Origin: Crocodylus rhombifer
Lineage: Eukaryota; Chordata; Crocodylia; Crocodylidae
Direction: 5' to 3'
Assembly (NCBI GenBank): GCA_038503035.1
Contig: JAVSML010000029.1
Location: 695,708-759,707, forward strand
DNA: 64,000 bases
Shown here one piece after another: positions 33,376 to 46,000 of the stretch. The notes under the pieces were generated by a model. The model worked only from the letters and a program-made list of their open reading frames with translations, did not search any database and was not told the DNA's origin. Numbering within the stretch: position 1 is the first letter of the stretch; each line of letters begins with the position of its first letter. The translations under genes and the position numbers were made by a program.

Positions 33376-33456
33376 CTTTTCTAGGGGATTACTCTGATTG
33401 CTTAGTGCTGCTTCTACTGCCCTTTTCAGGCCTTCAAAATAGGAGTTTGGGGCCCC
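33376..33456 (-). CDS. candidate 81-bp host exon, unknown gene
   Basis: On the minus strand, acceptor CTTACCATTTGCCAG and a near-ideal donor AAAAG|GTGAGC bracket exactly 27 codons in the only long open frame, reading from GAPNSYFEGLKRAVEAAL to NPLEK (phase 0-0). The open frame also runs past the donor for about 40 codons, so it could instead be part of a longer exon or a decayed mobile element. It lies on the same strand as the candidate exons near 7 kb, which is compatible with one long minus-strand gene, but nothing links them. No family was recognised. Confidence 0.28.
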
Positions 33457-36329
33457 CTGGCAAATGGTAAGATAATGATGTGATAGGCATCTGAGGAATT
33501 TTGTGTCCCGGCCCAAAAATTGCACGTTGTGTTATGTCACACCTGAGCATCAGAATCTGGCAGAAGGCAGCCCTAGGTCCTGGTTCAAGAACCACAGTTT
33601 CCTCCATCCCAATCCCAGGGATAAGGAATGAGGAGGTTGTGTCCTGGACCCTGCAGCTACATGTGGCATTCAGGGAATGTCTACAAAGGTGCCAGGAGCA
33701 GTGGGAGCCCATCAGTTCCCCACACTGTGGTACTTTTAAGCACCCTGCACTGCACCCTCCATGTGTACCAGGCACAGTTTGGGATCCATGATTGTCCTAG
33801 GCCCTATGCCAACAATCAGTTGATCGTCAGTATCAGGACCTGGGTGGTTCTAGGTCTGAGACACATACTACATTTTCAATTAAAGGTGCCATAAACTAGC
33901 TACAAGCTGTTCTACATAATATGCAGAGCATGTTTGTGGCTGGTTAGCCATTTCATGACACCATAAATTGATTGAACATGTGGCATGTTGCAATTTATGG
34001 CACAATTAACATGGTAATCATGAAATAAACATAATGTCTTCCAGGCCCCTTGGCCAGGTGGAACACAAGGCTAATAAAATGGCCAAATAATATTATTAGC
34101 AGAGTACAGGGACTGGAGTGCAGGAGCTAGACTCCAAGCAAGTAGGAAAAGCATGTGTTGTAGAGTTTGGAGGGCTTAAAAGGTGAGTTTATTTCTTTTC
34201 ACCAACTCTGATGATGACACCTAGGACACTATAGCATGTAGCCAGTGATAACCCTCTTTGTTTTCCCAAAGGCACCAAGCACAGCCCACTTTTCCTTTCC
34301 TTCACCTATAGCCCAGCATTGTAAAAGCTCACTGCTGGTAACTGGCAAAAAAAGAACCATATTAATATCCCTCCCTCTTCTTTTCTGCAGAAGACTTGAT
34401 ATTTCTATTGAAAAGATCCTTGTAACAGTTTGATATGGGGATGGAGCAAAAGAACTTAAAGAGGTCTCCACTATGAACCAGATCCAGAGGGAGAGCTGCT
34501 CGGTGGGACATAAAGAGTAACATTTTCAAAAGCATATAAGTATCTTAGGAGCCTAACATCCTATTGACTTTCAGTGACCTTTAGGCTTCTCAGGCTTCTA
34601 AAGCCCTTTTGAAAAGGGATCTTGGCCTCATAAGCCATTTAAGCACTTTCAAAATAATCTGCCCCAAATCACTGTAGGCAACCTCTCATGTGATAGATAG
34701 CTGTTACTGTATTTTAGTCAACTGTATTGTATTGGAATCGTGAAGAATTAAGTGTTGCCCTTGGCAATATGGCAGCTTAACACTGTTTAGACATGCCTGC
34801 TTCCATATGTATTGCTGCATGTGTTATACTTATTGATTATCTGTTGACAAGCTGTAAATAAACTTGTCATAAGAATATCAGGGTGCCTGACATTCAAAAG
34901 GTTGAATCAATTATGTTTTTCCTACCTTAACCTAAATGTCCTTTGACTACATGAAGTTGCTTTCATTGTTTTGCTACTAAGCAATCAGGGTGGAGTTTGC
35001 GTTTCTATCTTGCCTATCTTGCAAGTTCGAAATTTCTGAGAGAATTCCTCATTTGTTAGTGCCAGACTGTCATTTCTTTGAAAGCAGCGCCACAAGATCT
35101 TAACAGATTGGATATACATGGCTGTTATATTTATTAGTTAAGAAAAACAGCAAATGACAAGTGAATAAAGCACTCCTTTGGACATTTAGACTACAGATTT
35201 TGTATAAATCAATATTGAGTGCTATAAAATGTCAGAAAATACCAAATGAGGAGAAAAGAATCAATAGATACTCTTTGAATTAAATGAGTGATGAATATTC
35301 TTTACTAACCAAAATAAATTAAACTACAGAAAACCTGTGTTAAAGTAACATCCAGAATCTGATATAAAGCCACAAAGGAAGGCAATTTAGAGTTAAGGTT
35401 GAAACTTTTGTCTTTTGTCTACCTCACTGGGTTACAGGGAGGAGGGCGAGGAGGACACCCTGACATAGATGAAGAGAGAAGTAATGACTCAGCAATTTGA
35501 ATCAACATCCTAAATTTTCCTATTTTTCTTGGCTTGCTGCAACAGGGCAATAAGCATCTCTCAGTCCTTTATGGATATAGGAGTCCTTGATTCAGAGCCT
35601 TAGAAATTAATATAATAAGAGACATATAAAAACAAATATGTTAACTGATCTCTTTTGGTTAAACTGAGTGCTCATGAATATTCAGACTGCATGTTCAAAA
35701 AGCTCCTTCCATCTACTTAGGAGCAAGTCTGAGGTAATGGCTCAATCAGATAAATATGCTAACAGTTACAATTCTTAGAGTTAAAAACAAAACAAAACTT
35801 ATTTTCCAGCAGAAATTGTAGGGCTGGCATGAATCAGAATAACAGCCAATCATGTATGTATTTCTTTATTGAAATGTTACTTCATTATAGCCCCAATCCA
35901 GTAAGAGACCTTTAATGTATATAACAGACGCACATAAACACCCCCTGCACAAAATATTTGTTTACTCTTATGCACCTTTCTCTGTTTCCTTGTTAACAAA
36001 GAAGGTTCATGTAACCAATTACACACTAATTCATAAAAGCAATACACTCACTTTATATAATTTCTCCTACTCTTTAGGAAACCTAAGACTGACATATGCC
36101 ACGGTGTTGCTAATTGAGGATAATCTTTAAACTAAACATTATCAACACAGGAAGGGGACACGCGTGCCATTGTGTATAACTCAGTGAAGACCTCTGCTCA
36201 ATATATAACTGTGGTCAAATATGATGCTAGAATGAATAAGAAATAGGATGGAGAATAGTATGGAAAATTGTGCATCGGTGCTGTAGTTTCATGACAAATA
36301 TTACCTTTTAAGTGTGTAATGCTGGTTGC
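33457..36329. other. unannotated sequence with one old palindromic repeat
   Basis: A diverged palindromic repeat lies at about 34520-34672. A small inverted repeat is seen around 33885-33995 (GGTGCCATAAACTAG against CAATTTATGGCAC). The rest is AT-rich without a recognised gene. Confidence 0.4.
34520..34672. repeat. ancient amniote-type palindromic repeat fragment
   Basis: ACATTTTCAAAAGCATATAA, then TTAGGAGCCTAACATCC, ATTGACTTTCAGTGACCTTT and CTTTTGAAAAGGGATCTTGG follow the layout of a widespread amniote repeat whose arms read TTTTCAAAAGYRCCTAAG and whose centre reads CCATTGACTTTCAATGG. Very diverged. Confidence 0.45.
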
Positions 36330-36815
36330 CACTTCAAAAAAATACTGGAGAATTAGTGAGGGGTCAGAGAAGAAAATAATGACAAACAAGGCAAGTCTCT
36401 CTTCTTTGAAGAGAGGCTGAAAAATAGGGTTTTCCTTTATCTTAAATGAAGATAAAGACACAGTGGCTCATGAAGGGGCAGTGAACGAACATAAAAATTA
36501 GTAACATAAAGAATGTATACACAACATATATTTTGACTGTGGAACTCATTGCAACAGGTTGCCAAGGTCAGGAATTTGCCAAGTTTCATAAAAGTTTCTA
36601 AGAAGATACCCAAATTTAAAACAAAAAGGGATATTAATGCTTCTCAGTTTAAACCAGATTCTAACTACTTGAGATTAAGTAGGATTAGGAGCAGATTCCT
36701 GCATGTCTGGCTACTTTGAGGTTTCTTTTGCTTTCCTCAGAGGCAGTAAACTGAACTAGCCAGACCATAGATCTAATCCAGTCTGGCAATTCCCATATTC
36801 TATGACTTGTATTTA
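36330..36815 (+). mobile_element. CR1: ancient CR1/L3-type fragment
   Basis: The plus strand keeps the motif order of a CR1 3' region: CTTTGAAGAGAGGCTGAAAA, GACTGTGGAACTCATTGCAA, CAGGTTGCCAAGGTCAG, and a 3' end with CAGTCTGGCAATTCCCATAT then TCTATGACTT. Far more diverged than the other CR1 copies, with no usable frame. Confidence 0.6.
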
Positions 36816-39344
36816 GAGCCAAAAACACCATTTTTGATCTGGTCTATTGATTTAACTATTCTAGGAGAAACAGAAGTCAATACAGAGGCATGCTCTAGGT
36901 CTCAAGAGTGGCAGTAAATGCACTGTATGGCCTCTTGTTGGATGAGTAATCAAAGATTAGAGGCCAAATACCGGAAGGGGATTTTTTTTTTTTTATTTCG
37001 CACTTTTAACTTCTTCAACAAAACAAAGTGACTCTGAATCCTCTTGTTTGTCCTATTGGTCCATTTTTCCAAGCTGGTAATAAGTCAGGTCCTAATATTT
37101 TGTATAACAAAGAGAAGCTAAAAACAACCATGTGACCATCAAAAGATCCTTTATATTCTACTCCATCACTTTGGGTCAGTGTCCTAGCTTGATCGGACTT
37201 AATGGGATTCCATTAGAAATTGCAGAGCTGAATGGAATCAGGACACAGAATCTACTCCTCAGAGCCAGGAAAGTATTTCTGCTTCTGAAAGGGAAGCACC
37301 TCATGCTCAGACTAAAATCCAAATCCAGCTATGGTACTGCTGTACTCACTTTGGACAATAAGAGATTAAATCTCTCCCACACCTGAACCACTGCTATCCC
37401 TGACACCAGTTGGAATATTTTGTTTCATTTCATGCTGAGCCAAAGTATGTACTGGAGATGCAACTAGAAGGATGCCAGCGCCCATGTATGTTTGTGGTAT
37501 AAAGCTAGCAGAGCTACCACACTGATACAGCATCAAGCTACTTGCCCCACAGCAAATATACATGGGCCACTGCTTGCTGGCTAGTGCAGTGGGATGAATG
37601 CATGACCTTATTCTCTGTGTGCCTTTCCCTACCTTCTTTCAGATAGTTAGCCCTGTCTTCCACAAGTGGTGCTAATGTTTCCCCCCACCAAAATGATGGT
37701 TTGCTTCATGCACCTTGCTCAAGTACCTTGTTACATACATGCAGAACTGTCTATTTTGTTGAAACCAGCTTATTCTAAAGCATTTGGAAGCAGATTTTTG
37801 AAGATGAGTTAGCCGTATTACGCTGCATTAAAACAGCACCTACTGTTTAATTATAATAAGCCTTCTTGGTCTACAATGGACTGGAATTATGACAGCTCAT
37901 TGCTGTTGTCAACTATTTCAGACACAGCATCCTGGATGATACTATCTGTTTCTACTTACACTCCAGTGTCAGCAGATGGTTCCTCTCACTGAAGACCCTA
38001 AAGAGGGCAACAAGTTTCTATGTAATATTTAACTAAATTAAGCAAAAAATAAGGACAGTGCCCAATATGATCAATAATTTGGCTTTTCCACACCAAAATG
38101 TTCAATCAACATAAATTTGTTAGATCAGCACAAAGCAGGAATATCTGATTTTGGAAAGGAGGCTACACTGCTACAGTTGCTAACTTGGAATGGCAGCCAC
38201 AGTGGCTCCACATGTCACTTTACGTAGATTTTAGGGCACTCAGTTTTTGTATATATAGTACTTTCAGATGCTGACATCTACCCTTCACTGCCTCAAAATC
38301 TACCTATGCCTTCAACAATACAGAGCAGTCACAAAAGTCCATCCTTGTGCTGCACAAAGAATGCAGATGTACTGTGCTTCGTTCTCTCCACGATCCTCAA
38401 ATGGAAAGGAAGGTCCGGGACTGAGCTTAGGATCTTTAGAACGGGCAAGTTTCACTCAACAGTCCTGATCCTACAAACCAGAGGTGAACTCCTGCAGTGC
38501 CGTCGGCAGAGTGATGACCACTGAAGAGCAGGAGGGAGTCTTACCTGCATCAGGTCTCTCTGCACTTTAGTGGCAGCACCTGCTGCTAGTAGTAGCATGG
38601 GCACAGACTGGTACAACTGAGGAGCAAGCCTGCCACATACCAGAAGTCTTTGCTATGCAGGCACAGCTACATGTTGCCCAGCCACAAAAGGTGGGCAGCT
38701 CTGTGCCCCGTAGTGTATGGGAGAGAGGGGAGCAGATTGGTGCTCCCCGCCCCCTGGATTTTTGCCATGGGAGGTGCAGCTCTGCTCCCCATCCTCCCTA
38801 GATATGTGATCAAAACAGAACATGGCACCAGGAGCAGCCCCCAGGGAGTCTGCAACATGGGGCTACCTTAGTCGGTGTGAGGGGAGCCTAGCTGTTGGTT
38901 AAAATCCTGTGGTGTGGGCTCTAGAAAAGAATATGTGTAAATGTAGCATAGTAGGAGCAATTCTGTTCTAGTAAGAGGTGAATTAGGTGGCCTAACAGTA
39001 CTTTTTCATCTCTAGTTTTTATGAGTCTATGAAAATTAGAGCAACTGAATTCTAGCATTTGCTCATAAAATAGGAAGAAAAGAAAGGGCTCATTTATTTT
39101 CCCTTTTTCTCATGATATAATTTTAGGTCACACAGGACCCAAAAATAGCAAAAATGAGCTGAAAACACTATGAAAAACTGTCAATTATACAGCAACTCTT
39201 CAAACACAATTGTCAGTTATCATGACTGTTCCATGCAGAGTTAACAAGTACATTGCCTGGAATTAATAATGATATAACCTCTGGTTCTACTGACCTGTGG
39301 TGTGGGTTAGTCACCCAGAGCCCAAGCCAAAGGCTGACATTCAG
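36816..39344. other. unannotated sequence
   Basis: No gene or repeat family was recognised with confidence. GC content rises between about 38500 and 38900 without a clear element boundary. Confidence 0.35.
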
Positions 39345-39654
39345 TGGTGCATCTACACATGTGCTTTATTTTAGAGGAGACTAGCTCTGCAGCAGAGCAT
39401 TGCCGTCTACAAGTGCGCTGGTATTAGGGCACAGTACTACCTTACAGCAGAATAATTTGCTGCTCTGAAACACATGTGCAAATGCTGACCGCAGGTGTAA
39501 ATTGCACCCAGTCAGCCAAGGGTCTAGCTCCACCCCAGCTCAGATTGCTGCTGTCCCAGGCACACATGGAAACACTACACCTAAGAGCAGTTTATTCCAG
39601 TTCAAACTCTCCAGAGTTTATCATGCTGCATTAATAGCACGTGTAGATGCACCC
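39345..39654. mobile_element. TIR MITE (CATCTACACRTGC family)
   Basis: The left end TGGTGCATCTACACATGTGC pairs with the right end GCACGTGTAGATGCACCC. Same family as 12665 and 47708. About 310 bp, no coding capacity. Confidence 0.65.
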
Positions 39655-41311
39655 AGTATGTGCAAAACCCTGGGGCAGGTCTACAGCCTGTTCAGGCTCC
39701 CCACCCACAAGGTGCAGGAATCAGGCCTTGTAAGAGCAACTAGTACACCCCTGCCCTTTCAAAGGAGAAGGAACCTCTCACACACCAGCAACTGCAATAG
39801 GTCTATACTATAAGTAACTGAGAATGTCCCTTTAGAATGCAGTTTCCATACAGTGACAATTTTAATAGGGATTTTTTTTCCCCCAAATCTATTGACTACC
39901 TACTGGGAAAACTGAAACAAAATCCTTTGTTGAGTGTGAGATAAACATGAATCAAAATATTCTATTTTGTTTTCAGGACATCTCAGTATTAATGTGTCCC
40001 CTTGAGCTGTCATGGTGGGAAGTGTATTTCAGGTGCCCCGTGAACCTAGTCTCTACTGTACACCAGGTTCCCTTGCCTAAGTTTCTGAAATATTGAAAAT
40101 GATTTTTGCCATTCCTTAAAATAAAAATAATACTACAAAGAAATGGCATTTTTTTCACTTTCTCTGCTTTTATTTGCCAAACAAGCCAGCTCAATGTTGT
40201 GTGGTCATGAATTGCTATTGTTCATTTTCCCACTTAGAAAAGTAAAATCTATTTTACAAAGTCTGATAGTGTGTGGTTGCTCTCTCTCTCTCTCTCTCAC
40301 TGCATCTGTCTCTCACTCTCTCATTTATTACTGTGCTCTTATTTAGACATATAGTAAAAAGCAGGCACCCCTGCAAACTAATAATCTTTAGTTTATTCAC
40401 CCGATCAATGCTGAAGTGGTGCAGAAGTTCCAAATGTCTTTAGTTTAATTTCTCACAAATCATCACGGATACTTGAGCAACAAATTGTCTGCTCCATCCC
40501 CCATGTTAGAAGATTAGTAATACTAACTATGTATAGTAGAGAAGAGGGGAAAATAGTATCAATATGTAAAGTAATATATAGCATCAAATCCAGAGACAGG
40601 TTTACTAGTAAAAGATGGAAGCTCTTTTGCCTCTTTTTTATATCGTGCTAGGAGTGAGCTTCATTTAGTGAAAAGGAAAGAAAGAAAGAATCAAATTCAT
40701 TGTCATTTCTCTCTCAAGTACCCCTTAGAGTGAAACCAGAATAAAATCTGCCTGCTTTTCCTTTAGAAGTAAGTCTCACTGCAAGTACTGCTGCTAAATC
40801 TGCATGTGACACCAGCCCTGAATATTACAATTATTGTAGAAGTGTCAAGATCTGTCAGTAGTTGACTACAGTTGACACCAACTTTTTTTTTTTTTTTGCT
40901 GCTGCTGCTGCTGCAACGGTAAATGTCTCTAAATGGCATGGAAAAGGAGTCATGATTTGACCCTTTTTACCCCCATAATCAGGACAAACATGCCAACACC
41001 TGAGACAGGCTACAGGCCAGTAGTGTTGTAGCACATGGCTCCTCCATTCACCTCCTATACAACAATAATCCCTGTGGCATACACAAACACCTTTTCATCA
41101 CGGCCATATTTTGTGTTAATGATACAACATTTTCCTGAGCCCTGTGTTATGTAGGTTGAGAGGTTTAGTTCAAGCTGATCTGTAATGAAGGGTTTATAAA
41201 AAGAGACAAATCATTTTATTACCTTTGGCATTCACTGCAGTTACATGAATATTATATTGTTATCAGTCAGTAGTATTATTTAAACACACTGAAATTTTAT
41301 AAGGACCATGA
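39655..41311. other. AT-rich sequence with two microsatellites
   Basis: A (TC)9 run lies at 40281-40298 with further TCTC clusters to 40322. A T15 run at 40883-40897 passes directly into (GCT)5 at 40898-40914. No gene was recognised. Confidence 0.5.
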
Positions 41312-42045
41312 ATTTAGCATGGACAAATCCTATGCAACAGTACAGGCTTGGGGATGACTGGCTGGGCAAGAGCTTTGCAAAAAAGGACCTGGGGGTTACA
41401 GTGAACAATCAGACGAATATGAGCCAGCAGTGTGGGCTAACAGCATACTGGGCTCTATCGGTAGGAGTGTTGCCAGCAGGTCCAGGGAAGTGATTTTTCC
41501 CCTCTATTCAGCACTGGCAAGGCCATATCTGGAGTACTGTGGTCAGTTTTAGGCCCCACACTACAGAAAGGAGGTGGATAAAGTGGAGAGAGTCCAGCAG
41601 AGGATAGTAAAAATGGTTTGAGGGCTGGGGCACATGAATTATGAGGAGAGACTGAGGGAACTGGTCTTATTTAATTTGGAGAACAGAAGACAGAAAGGGG
41701 ATTTAATAGCAGCCTTCAACTACCTGAAAGGAGGTTTGAAAGAGGATGGAGTGAGACTGTTCTCAGTGGTGGCAGATGATAGAACAAGGAGCAATGGTCT
41801 CAAGTTGCAGCAAGGGAAGTTTAGGTTAGATATTAGGAAGAATTTTCTCACCAGGAGGGTAGTAGAACACTGGAAAAGGTTACCCAGAGAGGTGGTGGAA
41901 GCTCCAACCTTGGGGGTTTTTAAGACCTGGCTGGAGAAAGCTTTGACTGGGATGATCTAATTGGGGATGGTCCTGCTTTGAGAAGGGGATTGGACTAGAT
42001 GACCTGTGGAGGTCCCTCCCAACTCTAATTTTCTACGATTCTATA
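41312..42045 (+). mobile_element. CR1: CR1 LINE, 0.73-kb 3' copy
   Basis: The plus strand runs from the [20 protein letters not shown] region through a frame at 41634-41960 ([41 protein letters not shown], then a [22 protein letters not shown] end) to the tail TTCTACGATTCTATATC. One frameshift and a small deletion fall between 41440 and 41634. Of the same younger type as the 49929 copy. Confidence 0.88.
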
Positions 42046-42133
42046 TCAGAAGATCTCAAAGCATATTCCAAGCACTAATAACTGTGGTTTAACAATTCCC
42101 ATGAGAGGTAAGCAAGCTGCATAATTTCCAATT

Positions 42134-43070
42134 TAGGATACATACAGACATTTGGGGAGGTTAGGGGGAGGTTAGATTGAGTTAAAAATAGCCACCCAAT
42201 CTAAAGTAAGTTGGGTTGGGTGGGGCTAGCAGGGGGGCTTTGTAGGGCAAACAAGACCTGAAAGCAGGATCGGGGGAGACAACAAGAAAGGGCCACAGGG
42301 GCATTAGGGGGAATCAGGGAAGCTAGTGGGGCCTGCAGGGGGTGGTTGGTTGGGACTGGGGTGTTTTTTAGGATCAGAAGGGGCTAGAAGGATCTGTGGG
42401 GGTTGGTGATGTCTAGAAAGGTTTGAAGGGATCAGGGGGGTTAGCAGAGTCCATGGGATGGCCTCTCCCTCTCCTCCAACCAGGGACTATTTTTAGCCCT
42501 CCAACCCTGCCTACTCCCAAACAAACACCCCTCCCAGCAAGCCTACCCCCATTTTCACCTGCCCCACCCCCCCACCCCAACTTACTTCCTCAGCTCCTGA
42601 CAAATACCAAGAAAACAATACAGAGAGTAGCTTGCAGGATGGGGAGTTTGGTGGGCTTGAGGGGTGCTGACTGGTCCACTGGCATGGTTGCCTATCGGGG
42701 GGGAGGAGGAGATGAAAGGCTAAAAATAGCCCAGTGCCAGGGAGGCAGGTAAGAAAAGTGCAGCCCTGAGACTGGGGCGAGAGGCTAGTCTTTCCCAGTC
42801 CCAGTGCTGCACTGGGAACTGTATAGAAGCTCAGTTAAATTGGTCTCAGCAGACGTTATCTAAGTTAAACTATCCCTGAGGTACAGTTAACTTAAATCAG
42901 TTTGGCCATTTTTAGACCAATCTAACCTTCCTGAACTTCTGTACAGTCACCTTAACTCAGGATCTTAGTGTAGGGTCTGTACTTGGGTGAACTGAGTTAG
43001 ATCAGGTGGCCACTTTTAATGCAATTGATCTAACCTAGCCTAACCTCCTAGAATGTCTGCATGTACCATT
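42134..43070. mobile_element. TIR DNA element (AGACATT...GGTTAGG family)
   Basis: The left end TAGGATACATACAGACATTT then GGGGAGGTTAGG pairs with the right end, whose reverse complement reads TAATGGTACATGCAGACATT then CTAGGAGGTTAGG. The subterminal segments AAAATAGCCACC on the left and GGTGGCCACTTTTAAT on the right also pair. The interior is G-rich with degenerate ~40-bp repeats (GGGGCTAG-type) near 42228-42455. The termini resemble the TAGGTACAGACA family, so the two may be related. Confidence 0.65.
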
Positions 43071-46000
43071 AGAGAGTGAACATGTGCTTCAGAGATGATT
43101 CAACTTCAAACAGAGTTAATGGGTTAATGGAGATTCCCATGGACTTCCATAACTTTGATACCAACTCTAAATAATTTAGCCAAAGTCACGTAAGTGGTCC
43201 AGCCACAGCTACAGATAAAATTCAAGTCTTACTGCCACTAACCCTTACCCACAAGACTTTCTTTTTCATGTTTATGTAAATATTAGATATGTACAATTCC
43301 TGCTCCTGTTGCAATGCCACCAAAGTTCCTGATCAAAGGGCAAGAGATTAGTACAGAGGACTAATGCTACATATAATAATAAATTATTATAAGTTACAAT
43401 TCATATTGCATATAAGTTTATAATATATTTGAATTTAGATTTATATTTAATATTTAGTTTTATAATATGATAAATGATATGATATAATTTACTTTCTGCA
43501 GAATTTGCTATTAAATTATATGGTATGTGCTTCTCCACCAATCAGAGGTAAGGGACACAGCCACTGGGATATGCTGAGAAATTGGCTCTTTGTGCCACAA
43601 TCAAGCCATGAAACTTGCTTTGTCTTGCTGTGAATTAAGTAGACTCCTATATATGGGGTCTAACTGAAAGTCCAAAGAATTTTCATACTGTTTTGTTTGA
43701 AAAGCAAAAAACACAGCTCCAAAGAGCTATGGATGCAAAGAAATACTTGGGGAGGACCTGTGGTAGTTACAGCTGCAACACAGGGAAAATAGGTGTAGCA
43801 GAGAGGAAAGAAAGGCAATGAGGCTCAGCCAGGACTACCCAACTGGACATCTGTTACAGATACAGCTGCATTACAAGGGCAGAAAGACCATCATGAGGCC
43901 CTGTTGGCTTTATTCCAAAAAATATCAGACCAAAACGCTGCAGGAAAAATCTGAGAAAGGCAATGGGAACCAAGGGCTTTCCTCCTCTTCCCCAGCCAGG
44001 GGAATCTGGGGAAGAAAGAAACTGTTGAGTGAAACCATACAGATACTTAGCTAGTCTCTGATTCTGGAAAGTTTTGTTCTTCATCCCCCAACCAATTCTA
44101 TTCATCCTTCCCACTTCACTTAGTTACCCCATCCCCTTTTAATATCATTTTGTGAGGAGGAAAGAGGGTTTAGAAAGCTGAATCTGATAGGAGCATGTTA
44201 CTGAGCTGGCTCAGATGATCAAATGAGCATGCCCGGTGACAGCAAAGTAGCAAATTCTAATGGGGAGCACTTTCTGATGCTACGCAGATAGGAACACAGA
44301 AAAGTAGCTGCAGCTGGGCCCTTTGAACACTGGCAGCAGCATCTGTATCCAGCTGCTTCCTGCAGTTTTCTTTTTACAGTCTCTGCCTTGTACATACAGA
44401 CTGGCTGTTTGGTCTAACCCCCTCCAGTTTTTCCCTCAGTCTCTTCATCTCTTCTCCCTTTCCTGATCCTCTTAGCCAACTTCTTAATCACACTCTTTTC
44501 AGCCTGAAACTCTCTATTGTAATATCTTCCCTCCTTTTCCATTTAGCCTGCCCCCCCAACTAAACACCAAGCCCCAAATGTATAAAATGGAGAAATCAAC
44601 AAAAATGTAGCACTAAGGTTCTGTTTACACGTCAGCTCACTGTTCTAAGCTCTACCTGTCTTTTATCTGCCTTTACCACATCTGTTTTGTCTATTTAAAT
44701 TACAAGACTTGGACAGACGATTAGTTTGTTTCCATATAGAGTGCCTAGCTCAGTGTATTCCCTCTGTCCCCATCTCAGTCGGGGATTCTACGTTCTATTT
44801 CAATATCATTAATAAGAGTAAAATATTGGGGAAAGAACCTCGAACCCTGAGGAGAGGGGCAGAAAGACATGGTAGCAGAAGCAACTACTGTAGCCACACA
44901 GGGAATGAATCCTGTATCAACCGCAAGATCCTTACAAATATCTGTAGAACACAACCTTATATACACAGTGTAGGAAAGGAAAGATTTGGTCTACAAAAAG
45001 GTTACTGCAGCAGAGTATTCATTAATGGTATACTTGTAATTTTTCAGAACCCTTCACTTGCAGACGTTCAAATCCTTAAATAATGAATTAATCACTGGAT
45101 GGAAACAATGGTTTAAAATTATATAAACAGAAAGATGTACAAAATGTCAGGGTTGACTGAGTTGGTCTGGCCTTGACCATACATTGTCATGCCCTGTCTG
45201 CCCCTGACAAACCATAGAGCACCTCATTCATAAAGAGTACAGCTGCAGCCATGAATGTCACAGCTGGGGTAGTTTTAAAAAGAACTATTGCTAGAAGAAT
45301 AGATTTAAAAAAAAAAAATGAAAGGGCCTTGCAGGTATTCACGTTTTAACAAAAGACTTAATGTAAAAGGTCTGATATATATACGCACCATCAAAGTGAT
45401 TGTGTGTAGTGTTAGCATAAAGTGGATATGGCATAATAAGTCAAAACAATGTGCGTGGCTAGCAGGTAATGCCACTGTCAAGAGGCAGCCTTGTGAAGCA
45501 CCAACATAAAAGAGTTTGTCAGCTGTGGAACAGAGTTGACAGTGACCAACTGCAGCTGGGAACAAAATGAAGAGGGGAACTAACTGCTTGCATCTGTTTT
45601 GCACCAACGGCGTCAGGGATCAAGGTCTGAAGGAAGAAAGGGAAAAGCATTCCCATTTCTAACATAAACAGTGGCTGTTCTAGTCAGCAGTAAGTAATGG
45701 CAGCAACACAAACCTGGTGAAGGATACTGCCCACACAAAATGACTTTTATGTCTGAGACTGACAATTCAGGGACTCTCCTTTTGTTCTCATTTACTTGCA
45801 AATAATGCTTCCCTTGCATGCCTAGCAAACAATATTTACGCAGGACTGGATATATAGCTCTCATTAGACCAAACACTACTACCTAAATTGGGCTATTTGT
45901 GACTCTACACCTCAAGTTTCACTCATCCCTGATCTGAAATGCACTAAAAGCACATTATTACTGCTTAAGATGCAAACTACTACATTGAAAAATATCATTT

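Noticed and set aside
44709..45083. 124-codon plus-strand frame
   Set aside because: It overlaps an old LINE/SINE-like 3' block and has no splice borders or motif that make it a convincing exon.
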